Of a DNA stretch of 16,545 bases, positions 7,256-14,528 are shown piece after piece. The number at the start of each line of letters is the position of its first letter. Positions within the stretch are counted from its first letter, which is position 1. The translations under genes and the position numbers were made by a program. The notes below the pieces were generated by a model. That model did no database searches, was not told the DNA's origin, and saw only the letters and a list, made by a program, of their open reading frames with translations. Source of the DNA: Anaerolinea sp. (GTDB taxonomy: Bacteria; Chloroflexota; Anaerolineae; Anaerolineales; Anaerolineaceae); NCBI GenBank assembly GCA_013824385.1, contig PNNU01000024.1, positions 1 to 16,545 of the forward strand, given 5' to 3'.

Positions 7256-9001
7256 TTGTCAACAACAACTGATCTTCTTAAACGATTAAAGCATTTTGTC
7301 TTGGCTGAAGCACAAACTCAATATGATGCCCTTGATCAGCAGTGGTCCAAGCCGCTTTCTGAGCGTGTAGCCAAAGGGTGGGCGATTGAGGGTTTACAAG
7401 TTGAACGCTATGAAAAAGGGATTATCCGTTTGCATTGTGAAACCAACGACTCACGCTTCCGCGAGGGTGATCTGTTGGTGCTTCATCGTGATAATCCAAA
7501 GGACCCCGACGCTTTACATATTGAACTGCAATACGATGGTGAAACAGAATTGGAAGTAAGTCTAATCAAGGGCAATCAATTATTACTAACCGCAAATCCA
7601 GACGGGTGGATTGCAGATCAAGATTGGTTCGATTCAAGTCCATTTTATATGGATGCTTTAAACACGGTCGCTGATTCCCTTCGCGGACGAACAATAATTC
7701 TTCCTCTTCTTCAGGGATCAATCACTCCGAAAATTGATTATGCGCGCTACGAACGCGTGGTTGAAGAACTGGCCGCGGCAGGATTAAATGACAGCCAGGT
7801 CGAAGCAGTTGCCCAGGCTTACGCCGTGGACCTTTTACACCTGATTCAAGGTCCTCCTGGCACGGGTAAAACCTTGATGCTGGCTCATCTCGCAAAATTA
7901 TTGGTTAAAGACGGCCAGCGTGTTTTGGTGACTGCATTAACCCATCGTGCGATCCATAATGCCTTGAACAAAATTATCCAGGTGGATGAGAATATCAATA
8001 TTTGCAAAATTGGTGGAGGGCTACACATTGGGGATTTAAATGTGCCTTATTTTGAAAGCTTTGATCAATCCCGTTTTGGCGATTTGAGCGGCGGTTATGT
8101 TATTGGATCAACCCCGTTCGCTTTGTTAACTCAGAAGCTAGCAAATGTTGAATTTGATGTGGTGCTCTTTGATGAAGCTTCTCAGGTTACCTTGCCCCTG
8201 GCGATAATGGGCATGTTGGCCGCCAACAAGTATATTTTTATCGGTGACGAGAATCAACTTCAACCTGTTTCGGCATTGGCAGTGAAAGAAAACAAGCAAA
8301 AATCTATATTTTCTTATCTCGCCGATCGTGGAAACGAAACGAAGCTGAATATCACTTACCGCCTTAATGATGCCTTGGCTGAATGGCCGAGCCGAATGTT
8401 TTATAACAACCAACTGAATCCCAGCGCAGAAGCAGCAAAAAGACGTCTTCAACTATCAAACGAGGAGTCTCGTTGGGATTTTGTTCTTGACCCGACATCA
8501 CCGATTGTATTTCTTGATCTTTGTAATCGAAACACAACCGTCCGCAGCCATCGTGAAGCAGAGATTGTGATCGAATTAATTTTGGCGCTGTTGGATCATG
8601 GCGTATCCGCGGATGAAATTGGTATTGTGGTGCCTTACCGTGCCCAAAGCCGCCTCATCCGCAGTATGTTGCGCCGCACAATCGGTGATGAAAAAATATG
8701 GGACCGGATCATTGTTGATACAGTCGAACGCATGCAGGGGCAAGAAAGGGAAGTGGTATTAGTCTCATTTACAACTTCCAGTCCAGCCTTTGCGGCACAA
8801 ATGGCTGATTTCCTTTTTCAACCTCAGCGATTGAATGTTGCGATAACACGACCGCGTTCTAAGTTGATATTAATCGGCAGTCATCATTTGTTGGAAGCAG
8901 ATCAATACGCCCCTGAACACACTGAGACAATCCAATTATTGCGCAGTCTTATTGATGAAAATAGTTTGTATCTTACTTTACCAGATGGATCGTTGGTCTA
9001 G
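7256..9001 (+). CDS. Upf1-like SF1B helicase (AAA_11/AAA_12 type)
   Basis: This 581-residue helicase starts at TTG 7256, with AGAGGGA (7238-7244) 11 bases upstream. The N-terminal 150 residues look like the beta-barrel domain of Upf1/IGHMBP2-type helicases (EGLQVERYEKGIIRLHCET...REGDLLVLHRD). The helicase core has LNDSQVEAV (Q-like motif), Walker A GPPGTGKT at 199-206, VTALTHRAI (motif Ia), Walker B D306-E307-A-S-Q, GDENQLQPV from 330, TYRLN (motif IV), VERMQGQERE (motif V) and NVAITRPRSKLIL (motif VI). The core is complete, so ATPase and 5'-3' unwinding of RNA or DNA are expected from the family. It lies 26 bases after the ancestral RNase H stop and 2 bases before the next helicase gene, so the three probably form one operon. 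A defence or R-loop role is inference. Confidence 0.92.
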   Translation: MSTTTDLLKRLKHFVLAEAQTQYDALDQQWSKPLSERVAKGWAIEGLQVERYEKGIIRLHCETNDSRFREGDLLVLHRDNPKDPDALHIELQYDGETELEVSLIKGNQLLLTANPDGWIADQDWFDSSPFYMDALNTVADSLRGRTIILPLLQGSITPKIDYARYERVVEELAAAGLNDSQVEAVAQAYAVDLLHLIQGPPGTGKTLMLAHLAKLLVKDGQRVLVTALTHRAIHNALNKIIQVDENINICKIGGGLHIGDLNVPYFESFDQSRFGDLSGGYVIGSTPFALLTQKLANVEFDVVLFDEASQVTLPLAIMGMLAANKYIFIGDENQLQPVSALAVKENKQKSIFSYLADRGNETKLNITYRLNDALAEWPSRMFYNNQLNPSAEAAKRRLQLSNEESRWDFVLDPTSPIVFLDLCNRNTTVRSHREAEIVIELILALLDHGVSADEIGIVVPYRAQSRLIRSMLRRTIGDEKIWDRIIVDTVERMQGQEREVVLVSFTTSSPAFAAQMADFLFQPQRLNVAITRPRSKLILIGSHHLLEADQYAPEHTETIQLLRSLIDENSLYLTLPDGSLV

Positions 9002-9003
9002 CA

Positions 9004-11001
9004 ATGGCGTATATTTTACCAGAAACACTCCCGCAAATACTTCCGAGTGAAGTCTTAAAAACCTTCCGCGTCTTAAAGGCGTTGCCTGATACTTATTTTA
9101 TCTGGCACCATTTAGCTCCATGGCAGCCTAACTCTCCTGATTTTCTTATAATCACTAATGATCGAAAATTGCTGTTGGTCAAGGTGAGTTCTTCTTCTAC
9201 TGAAAATGCTACTTCCGCAGCTCAACTTCTTCTGATTGATGAGCATCGTCCTCCTTTAGGTCTTGAAGAGGCAAAAGTATTAACAACCTTTCTTCAATCA
9301 ATCAACCTGCCAGCCGATACACCAATCGAGACACTTGTTGTATTTCCAAATATCCCCCAAAAGTTAGTGTCCGAAAGTCGCCTAACCCGTTTGGATAGAG
9401 AACCACAATGGGCCGGACGAGAATTATTACAATCTGGGTCAGGAGTAAATTGGGAGAATTATTTACCCTCTAAACCAATCGAAGTTGGATGTTTGGAAAA
9501 ACTTCGCCAACTCTTCACACCTGAAATTGTGGTACCTGCAGAAATGACTGTGCGAACGAATAATGATAGGCGTCGTGAAGCTGGTTTAACGGATTTCTTG
9601 CTTGATTACAATCAAGAAGCTGCGGTTAAAGCGGATCTTGTGATTGACCCGGAAGGACAAGCAATCAGTAAAGACATTCGATTAAGCATCATCAATGGTG
9701 TGGCAGGTAGCGGGAAAACGCTTATCCTCCTTTACCGATTGAGGTTACTCTATCATTTCTATCCAGATAAGAAGTTTCTGGTTCTCACTCACAATCGTCC
9801 ACTATGTCACGATATGCAAGGTCGCTTTGCTAAATTGGAAGGAAACCTGCCAGATGTGATTGAATGGCGTACATTCAATGCCTGGTGTTTTCAACATTGG
9901 CCAAAAGATCAGGTTTGGGTAGATCCACTTTCAGTCTACAAAAGGGAAAAAATAATCCACGAAGTCTGGCAAAATTCTTTGCAAGATTCTGCAATTAACG
10001 AACGTATGTTAGTTAGCGAAATTGACTGGTTGAAAGATCAGGTGCCGGTGAGTCAATCAGACTATCTCTCAATCGACCGCCGTGGTCGTGGTTTTAGTTT
10101 AACTTCTAACCAACGCAATCAGATGTGGGCAGCAAAAAACCAGTATCAACAAATATTGGAACAAAGGGGATTGTTAGATTGGGGTGATATCCCTCAAAAA
10201 CTTTGGAAATTTGTCAAAGAAAAAATGGAACTTCCTCAATATGATTTCATCCTGATTGACGAAACTCAATTTTTTGCACCTTTATGGGTTGATCTTATTC
10301 AAAAAGCGTTAAAGTTAAATGCACACCTTTTCCTGGTTGCTGATCCAACGCAGGGGTTTTTAGGACGCAAAGCCACTTGGAAATCTATTGGGCTAGAAGC
10401 TCGTGGACGATCGCACCAATTACAGCGAAGTTATCGTACGACACGTGAGATTATGCAGTTCGCCACACTCTTTTACCGGCTCCGCCTTCCGGATGAAAAA
10501 GATGATGATATTCTAGTCCCCGATATGCTCAATATGCCAAATGGTGCCGTTCCCCAAATAATCTCTTTAAATAGCGCGCAGGATGAAATCGCTAGAGTTG
10601 TTAATGAAGTTGAGGAATTTCTCAAACAGGGATATCCAAGGAAACATCTATTATTGCTGCATTCAAATGGGCAAGGCGCAAAAACGCTAATTGAAGCAAT
10701 TAATCACAGACTCGGACCGAATGTTGCCATGGATCCAAAGGAAACTTATCCGGGTGATTATGTTAGGGTTACAACACTAAATGCTGGGGCAGGACTAGAA
10801 AGTCCGATAGTGTTTTTGGTTGGTTTACGTGAACAATTTGAAGAAGAGCAGTCTCTTAGGTTGTCTGACGATGATCGAGAAGGTTTGATTCAAGATAATA
10901 CAAAAAAGGTTTACATGGCAGCCACTCGAGCTGGTCAAAGATTAGTTTTTACTTTTGTAGGCGAGTTGCCAATCATATTTAATCAACTTTTTCCTAATTG
11001 A
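9004..11001 (+). CDS. UvrD/Rep-like SF1A helicase with degenerate NERD-like N-terminal domain
   Basis: This 665-residue protein starts 2 bases after the previous stop, so the two are translationally coupled. Residues 16-120 resemble a NERD/PD-(D/E)xK nuclease-like domain: P45-D46-FLIITNDRKLLLVK60. The usual E-x-K is L58-V59-K60, so the acidic residue is missing and nuclease activity is doubtful. The SF1A core begins with a Q-like LLDYNQEAAV, Walker A GVAGSGKT at 232-239, NRPLCHDM, Walker B D419-E420-TQFF, DPTQ at 447-450, LQRSYRTTREI (motif IV), and AATRAGQRLVFTF (motif VI). Family members move 3'-5' on single-stranded DNA. Its strict pairing with a Upf1-like helicase suggests a complex of two opposite-polarity motors, loosely like RecBCD logic; that is inference. 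Confidence 0.9.
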   Translation: MAYILPETLPQILPSEVLKTFRVLKALPDTYFIWHHLAPWQPNSPDFLIITNDRKLLLVKVSSSSTENATSAAQLLLIDEHRPPLGLEEAKVLTTFLQSINLPADTPIETLVVFPNIPQKLVSESRLTRLDREPQWAGRELLQSGSGVNWENYLPSKPIEVGCLEKLRQLFTPEIVVPAEMTVRTNNDRRREAGLTDFLLDYNQEAAVKADLVIDPEGQAISKDIRLSIINGVAGSGKTLILLYRLRLLYHFYPDKKFLVLTHNRPLCHDMQGRFAKLEGNLPDVIEWRTFNAWCFQHWPKDQVWVDPLSVYKREKIIHEVWQNSLQDSAINERMLVSEIDWLKDQVPVSQSDYLSIDRRGRGFSLTSNQRNQMWAAKNQYQQILEQRGLLDWGDIPQKLWKFVKEKMELPQYDFILIDETQFFAPLWVDLIQKALKLNAHLFLVADPTQGFLGRKATWKSIGLEARGRSHQLQRSYRTTREIMQFATLFYRLRLPDEKDDDILVPDMLNMPNGAVPQIISLNSAQDEIARVVNEVEEFLKQGYPRKHLLLLHSNGQGAKTLIEAINHRLGPNVAMDPKETYPGDYVRVTTLNAGAGLESPIVFLVGLREQFEEEQSLRLSDDDREGLIQDNTKKVYMAATRAGQRLVFTFVGELPIIFNQLFPN

Positions 11002-11040
11002 ATCCATAAAATTCTATTATTTGAAAACAAATTGATTCAT

Positions 11041-11080
11041 TTGCCACTTAAAAAAGAATTTTGATTCACAATTATTGGAA
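11041..11080 (+). repeat. Imperfect direct repeat, left copy
   Basis: TTGCCACTTA...AAAGAATTT...ATTCACAATTATTGG here closely matches 13851-13890 (TTGCTGCTTA...AAAGAATTT...ATTCACAATTATTGG), with about 35 of 40 bases shared and one small gap. It lies 40 bases after the second helicase gene. The pair bounds the block with the dead replication-relaxation gene and the DUF4143 ATPase. Confidence 0.65.
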
Positions 11081-11137
11081 GCAAAGATATCTGAATACTT
11101 TTCCAAATTCAGGCGAAGTTGAAAATGGCAACGATTC

Positions 11138-11160
11138 GGATAATGATTCATTACCTTTTT
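11138..11160 (+). terminator. Possible rho-independent terminator after the helicase operon
   Basis: GGATAATG and CATTACC can pair with one bulged A around a 3-base loop, followed by TTTTT (11156-11160). The stem is short and AT-rich and lies 137 bases after the stop codon, so the call is weak. Confidence 0.35.
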
Positions 11161-11235
11161 GGGGGAGATGATCTATGAGCTTTTACATGAACAAAAAAAT
11201 CATGGAATTCGAGGCAAAAAAATTTGAGATATCCC

Positions 11236-12195
11236 ATGAGGTTTCAGGAATGGGATTATGAAATTCCGCAAGCCATCTATGAGAATGATGGAATTTTATC
11301 ATAAGGCCAAATATATAATATTTTTTGGTCTGGTTTGACACCCCGGGCGATGGAAAAACGATTAGCTAAACTTTTCCATGGCGGTTATTTAAACTGTCCT
11401 TCCACAAAACAATGGCATACTCGACCAATCCCTGAACCTGTTTATTGGTTGGATTGGAAGAGAATTCTGGTGATTTCTGAAAGAACGGGTTGTTCCATTG
11501 AATATAATGATTTTGGGAACGAAAATATGTTACGTAAACTGAAAAAAGAAGCTTCACGATAAAGGGATTCGTTGGACGCGTGAACCTCGTTGGATTCAAT
11601 TGGAACATGATATTGCTGCAATCGATTTTAAAATATTGGTTATGAATGAGATTTCACAATCGCATTCAATTTCACTGGCCAAATGGGTTACGGATGGTAC
11701 CTTTCGTACCGATATGGATGTGATCGAGTTTGAGGTAAAGGGCAAGAATGGAGAAAACAGAACTAAAAAAAGGGGATTTGTCAGGATGGATATTTTGAGA
11801 TCGTTGATGAAAAAAGAAAAATTAACGGGACACCAGCCAGGGCCAGGTTTCTTCTGGAGATAGACCGGTCTATCCATGATAACCCTAGTTTTGGCAGAGA
11901 AAAAATTATTCCAGGGGTAGCATATATGAAAAGTTCTGCTTTCAAACGTCGCTTTGGCTATAACTCAGGCCGGTGGCTGATCGTCACCACCGGGAATACC
12001 CGGATGAAAAACTTGATGCAGCAGGTCCTTTAATCAGTGGGTTCTTTCTCAAAAGTTTTTTTATTCACGACTTTTGATCAACTGGAAGGCAAAAATTTGT
12101 TGTTTGACCCAATATGGAAGCAGCAGGGCACCGATAAACCCTTGGCCCTCTTTTTGAATGAACTGCCTAAGTGGATGAATCTCATTCTGGATTAG
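11236..12195 (+). pseudogene. Replication-relaxation (Replic_Relax) family protein, decayed
   Basis: Joining three stretches gives one protein of about 320 residues that matches the Replic_Relax pattern of plasmids and integrative elements, in which an N-terminal winged helix is followed by a conserved domain. Frame 1 from ATG 11236: EIPQAIYENDGILS, a TAA at 11302-11304, then GQIYNIFWSG...RLAKLFHGGYLN and PIPEPVYWLDWK. A frameshift in the A-rich stretch near 11540-11552 moves to frame 2: GIRWTREPRWIQLEHDIA...DMDVIEFEVKGK. A second shift in AAAAAAAGGGG (11765-11775) returns to frame 1: DGYFEIVDEKRK, ARARFLLEID, NPSFGREKIIPGVAYMKS, RFGYNSGRWLIVTTG. A TAA at 12031-12033 is followed by FTTFDQLEGKNLLFDPIW and the end at 12195. 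Two stops and two frameshifts mean it is dead, unless these are homopolymer read errors, which would not explain the stops. Confidence 0.85.
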
Positions 12196-12250
12196 GCAGA
12201 AATTACCGATAAAATCTTTAACAGAAGATTTCGGTTTGCGTAATCTACCA

Positions 12251-12281
12251 CCAGATAATTCCATTTTTAGGAATTATCTGG
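12251..12281. repeat. Perfect 12-bp hairpin after the pseudogene
   Basis: CCAGATAATTCC (12251-12262) pairs exactly with GGAATTATCTGG (12270-12281) around a 7-base loop ATTTTTA. It lies 56 bases after the old stop of the replication-relaxation gene. No T-run follows directly on either strand (a T5 appears only about 15 bases later), so it is a strong stem without the usual terminator tail. It may be an RNA 3'-end stabiliser or a binding site. Confidence 0.75.
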
Positions 12282-12386
12282 AAACAGGAAACACAGTTTT
12301 TAAGAAGTAGTTCTTTGAAATAAACAATCGGCGCTCCATCAAAGACCAATAGTCACCTGTCTAGCATCAAATTAGCCATTATTGTC

Positions 12387-12421
12387 TTGTATATAAGACG
12401 ATAATTGTATATAATTGTTTT
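12387..12421 (+). promoter_or_regulatory. Promoter with twin TTGTATATAA boxes; predicts leaderless mRNA
   Basis: TTGTAT (12387-12392) and a perfect TATAAT (12410-12415) are 17 bases apart. Transcription would start about at 12422, which is the A of the ATG, and there is no ribosome site between. The near-palindromic TTGTATATAA occurs at 12387-12396 and again at 12405-12414, 18 bases apart, so each copy covers one promoter element. The first is embedded in GTCTT-GTATAT-AAGAC. This looks like a pair of repressor sites on one face of the helix. Confidence 0.7.
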
Positions 12422-13711
12422 ATGAATACCCTATTGAGAACGCTTTTACTAGAGTGGCAGGATAGAATTTTACCTTCAGTGATCACTCGTGATCATCAAC
12501 TGGATATTTTGCCGCAGCCAGGTATTAGTAATGCCACTGTTGTTACCGGTTTTAGGCGAGTGGGGAAGACATACATGCTTTTTGAAGCGATTGAAAAACT
12601 GCTTGAAACTCACACTCGCGATGAGGTTATTTATCTGAATTTCGAAGATGAACGTTTTATTTCACCAACGATTGACTTATTAACTGATCTCATCCCGGAA
12701 ATTCAGGCTGCTTTTGGCAAAAAACCGAAGTATCTTTTCCTTGATGAATTACAATTGGTTCCTAATTGGTCAAAATGGGTACGTCGAATTCTGGACAGCG
12801 AATCTATTCAGCTTTTTATAACCGGTTCTTCTTCTAAAATGAGCAGCAGTGAGTTACCCACGGAACTTCGGGGCAGAGCTTGGGAGAAAAAAGTCTATCC
12901 ATTAAGTTTTTCAGAATTTCTTCGTTTTAAAAAACAAACCATTGATATTAAAAAGCTGCCTTTTGTGCAAGAAGAAATGGCTCGTTTCCGCTTTCTCTTT
13001 GATGAATATCTTACTTTTGGAGCCTTGCCTGCTGTTGTTTTAGTACCGCCGGAGAAAAAGCATGAGCTTTTACAATCTTATTTCCAAACGGTAGTGCAGC
13101 TGGATATTGCTGAAAGACACAAGGTGGATAACGATCTTGCTCTCAAAACGATGCTAAAACTGCTATTGAATTCCAATTATGTGACGATTTCCAAACTTTT
13201 TAATAGTCTTAAAAGTATGAGTATTGCCATCGGCAAATCAACGGTAGACAGTTACCTTTCCTACATCGAAAGCTCTTATTTTATGAATGAGCTTTATATC
13301 CGCAATCCTTCGGTCATAAACCAACTGCAATATCCTCGAAAAATTTACTTTATTGATACTGGTTTTATGACTGCTCTTTCGACCAATTTCTCTAAAAATT
13401 TCGGGCGATTATTTGAAAACTTTGTTTTTCAAAATCTGGCTCAAAAAAATGGCTCACTGTATTATTACAAAGATGATCAGGATAACGAAGTTGACTTTGT
13501 CATCCTTGAGGACAGCAAAATCACAGCTTTATATCAGGTTTGTTTTGATTTGACAGATGAAGACACTCAAAAGAGAGAGATTAAACCTCTTTTAAAGGCC
13601 GGAAAAGCTTTAAACTGTCAAAATCTATATCTTTTGACTTTGGAAAAACCTGATTCATTAAAACTACCTCCAGAAATTAAACTGATAACAGCGGCTGAAT
13701 TTCTGTTATGA
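12422..13711 (+). CDS. AAA_14/DUF4143 ATPase
   Basis: This 429-residue protein belongs to the widespread ATPase family with an N-terminal AAA_14 domain and a C-terminal DUF4143 domain. Walker A is GFRRVGKT at 43-50. Walker B is YLFLDELQ with D108/E109. FITGSSS is sensor-like near 138. PTELRGRAWEKKVYPLSFSEFL is the conserved RGR...PLSF-x-EF block. The C-terminal part has the restriction-nuclease-like pattern GRLFENFVFQNL...NEVD358FVI...Q372-V-C374, where the usual E-x-K is Q-x-C, a variant I have seen in this family; cutting activity is doubtful. The biological role of the family is not settled. The gene stands alone with its own promoter and appears leaderless. It sits between two imperfect direct repeats together with a pseudogene, so it may be cargo. 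Confidence 0.92.
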   Translation: MNTLLRTLLLEWQDRILPSVITRDHQLDILPQPGISNATVVTGFRRVGKTYMLFEAIEKLLETHTRDEVIYLNFEDERFISPTIDLLTDLIPEIQAAFGKKPKYLFLDELQLVPNWSKWVRRILDSESIQLFITGSSSKMSSSELPTELRGRAWEKKVYPLSFSEFLRFKKQTIDIKKLPFVQEEMARFRFLFDEYLTFGALPAVVLVPPEKKHELLQSYFQTVVQLDIAERHKVDNDLALKTMLKLLLNSNYVTISKLFNSLKSMSIAIGKSTVDSYLSYIESSYFMNELYIRNPSVINQLQYPRKIYFIDTGFMTALSTNFSKNFGRLFENFVFQNLAQKNGSLYYYKDDQDNEVDFVILEDSKITALYQVCFDLTDEDTQKREIKPLLKAGKALNCQNLYLLTLEKPDSLKLPPEIKLITAAEFLL

Positions 13712-13760
13712 ACGAAACTAATTTAAAATATTAAAAAATGATATAGTGTTTCTATACGAC

Positions 13761-13800
13761 CACGACTCGCATAACAGTTCTTGTGGCAAGAGGAGTTGTG
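13761..13800 (+). other. Bulged hairpin downstream of the DUF4143 gene
   Basis: CACGACTC (13761-13768) pairs with GAGTTGTG (13793-13800, one G-U). Inside it, TTCTTG pairs with CAAGAG (13778-13783 with 13787-13792, one U-G) around TGG, leaving a 9-base bulge on one side. No T-run follows. It may be a transcript-end structure or part of a small RNA. Apart from this, 13712-13850 shows nothing I can name. Confidence 0.35.
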
Positions 13801-13850
13801 AAGTCTCTTAAGATTGCTCAAAAGCGGACGATCTTCTGATTTTCATTGAT

Positions 13851-13890
13851 TTGCTGCTTAAAATAAAGAATTTAAATTCACAATTATTGG
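13851..13890 (+). repeat. Imperfect direct repeat, right copy
   Basis: This is the counterpart of 11041-11080. The exactly shared core ATTCACAATTATTGG is at 13876-13890 here and 11064-11078 in the left copy. It lies immediately upstream of the promoter of the helix-turn-helix gene; the left copy has no such promoter after it. Confidence 0.65.
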
Positions 13891-13897
13891 GAACAAC

Positions 13898-13925
13898 TTG
13901 ATTGATCTATTATGTACTTTATAAT
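13898..13925 (+). promoter_or_regulatory. Promoter of the double helix-turn-helix gene
   Basis: TTGATT (13898-13903) and a perfect TATAAT (13920-13925) are 16 bases apart. The predicted start near 13932 leaves a 40-base leader before ATG 13972. The only ribosome-site candidate is a weak GAG at 13965-13967. Confidence 0.6.
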
Positions 13926-13971
13926 TATTATGTTTTAAGCTGCATAATAAATTAATACGGATTGAGATTTT

Positions 13972-14409
13972 ATGTCTAAAAAACCATCTTTTGAGCTATT
14001 TGTAACTCCAGAACATGCAGCTAAGCAACTTGAGTCTTCAGTGGAAGCAGTATTACAGATGGTTGATGAGGGCAAGGTGCGAGCAGCAATAATGACTGAC
14101 GGTTCTATTGGCATTAGCCAACAAAGTTTGTTCCAATTGCTTCCAAAGGAGGCTTTACCAGTTTATCAAGAATCTGAAGAACTCGAGGGGGTTCCAATTA
14201 GAATTTTTGAAGCTAGTAAAAAATACAATATTAGTACTGCGACAATTACTCGTTGGATTCAAAGAGGCTTAATTCATCAGTTGTCTAAAGAGGGCCGAAA
14301 AACATTTATTGATGAGGCAGATATGGCGTATTGTGCGCGTGTCTATCAACTTAATAAAGGGCAAGGAAAATGGGTTTTTGATGAAGGAGGGCGTCCGTAC
14401 CAAAAGTAG
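13972..14409 (+). CDS. Double helix-turn-helix DNA-binding protein (excisionase/MerR-like)
   Basis: This 145-residue protein appears to carry two MerR/excisionase-like DNA-binding modules in tandem. The first is at about 10-57 (FVTPEHAAKQLESSVEAVLQMVDEGKVRA...DGSIGIS) and the second at about 76-120 (IRIFEASKKYNISTATITRWIQRGLIHQLSKEGRKTFIDEADM). The second is the clearer: a helix-turn-helix, then a wing ending in a DEADM-type helix. There is no catalytic domain. It has its own promoter. A perfect hairpin with a T-run lies 67 bases after its stop, and the partition operon follows in the same direction. The position suggests a regulator or accessory factor of element maintenance or excision; no target site could be assigned. 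Confidence 0.75.
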   Translation: MSKKPSFELFVTPEHAAKQLESSVEAVLQMVDEGKVRAAIMTDGSIGISQQSLFQLLPKEALPVYQESEELEGVPIRIFEASKKYNISTATITRWIQRGLIHQLSKEGRKTFIDEADMAYCARVYQLNKGQGKWVFDEGGRPYQK

Positions 14410-14446
14410 ATAATCCAATTTGCAAGAAATTTTAAGCTACAAGATA

Positions 14447-14475
14447 TTGATTAACTTACAGCATAGTTGTATACT
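14447..14475 (+). promoter_or_regulatory. Promoter of the parMR-like operon
   Basis: TTGATT (14447-14452) and TATACT (14470-14475) are exactly 17 bases apart. The predicted transcription start, about 14482, lies inside the left arm of the next inverted repeat, so that repeat can serve as an operator. Confidence 0.65.
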
Positions 14476-14505
14476 AGATTCAACCTAGATGGTTGAATCT
14501 TTTTT
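14476..14505 (+). terminator. Rho-independent terminator, possibly also the parMR operator
   Basis: AGATTCAACC and GGTTGAATCT form a perfect 10-bp stem with a 5-base loop (TAGAT), followed by six T (14500-14505). It should end transcripts of the upstream helix-turn-helix gene. Because it begins right after the -10 box, the same DNA palindrome could be bound by the ParR-like protein to control parM. A transcript started near 14482 would lack most of the left arm and so escape the terminator. Confidence 0.8.
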
Positions 14506-14528
14506 GTTAATCAGGTTTGGAGGTGTGA

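Noticed and set aside
11366..11877. Minus-strand frames across the replication-relaxation remnant
   Set aside because: The plus-strand segments join into a recognisable family protein, so these are antisense shadows.
12061..12264. Minus-strand 67-codon frame
   Set aside because: It is antisense to the conserved FTTFDQLEGKNLLFDPIW segment of the pseudogene.
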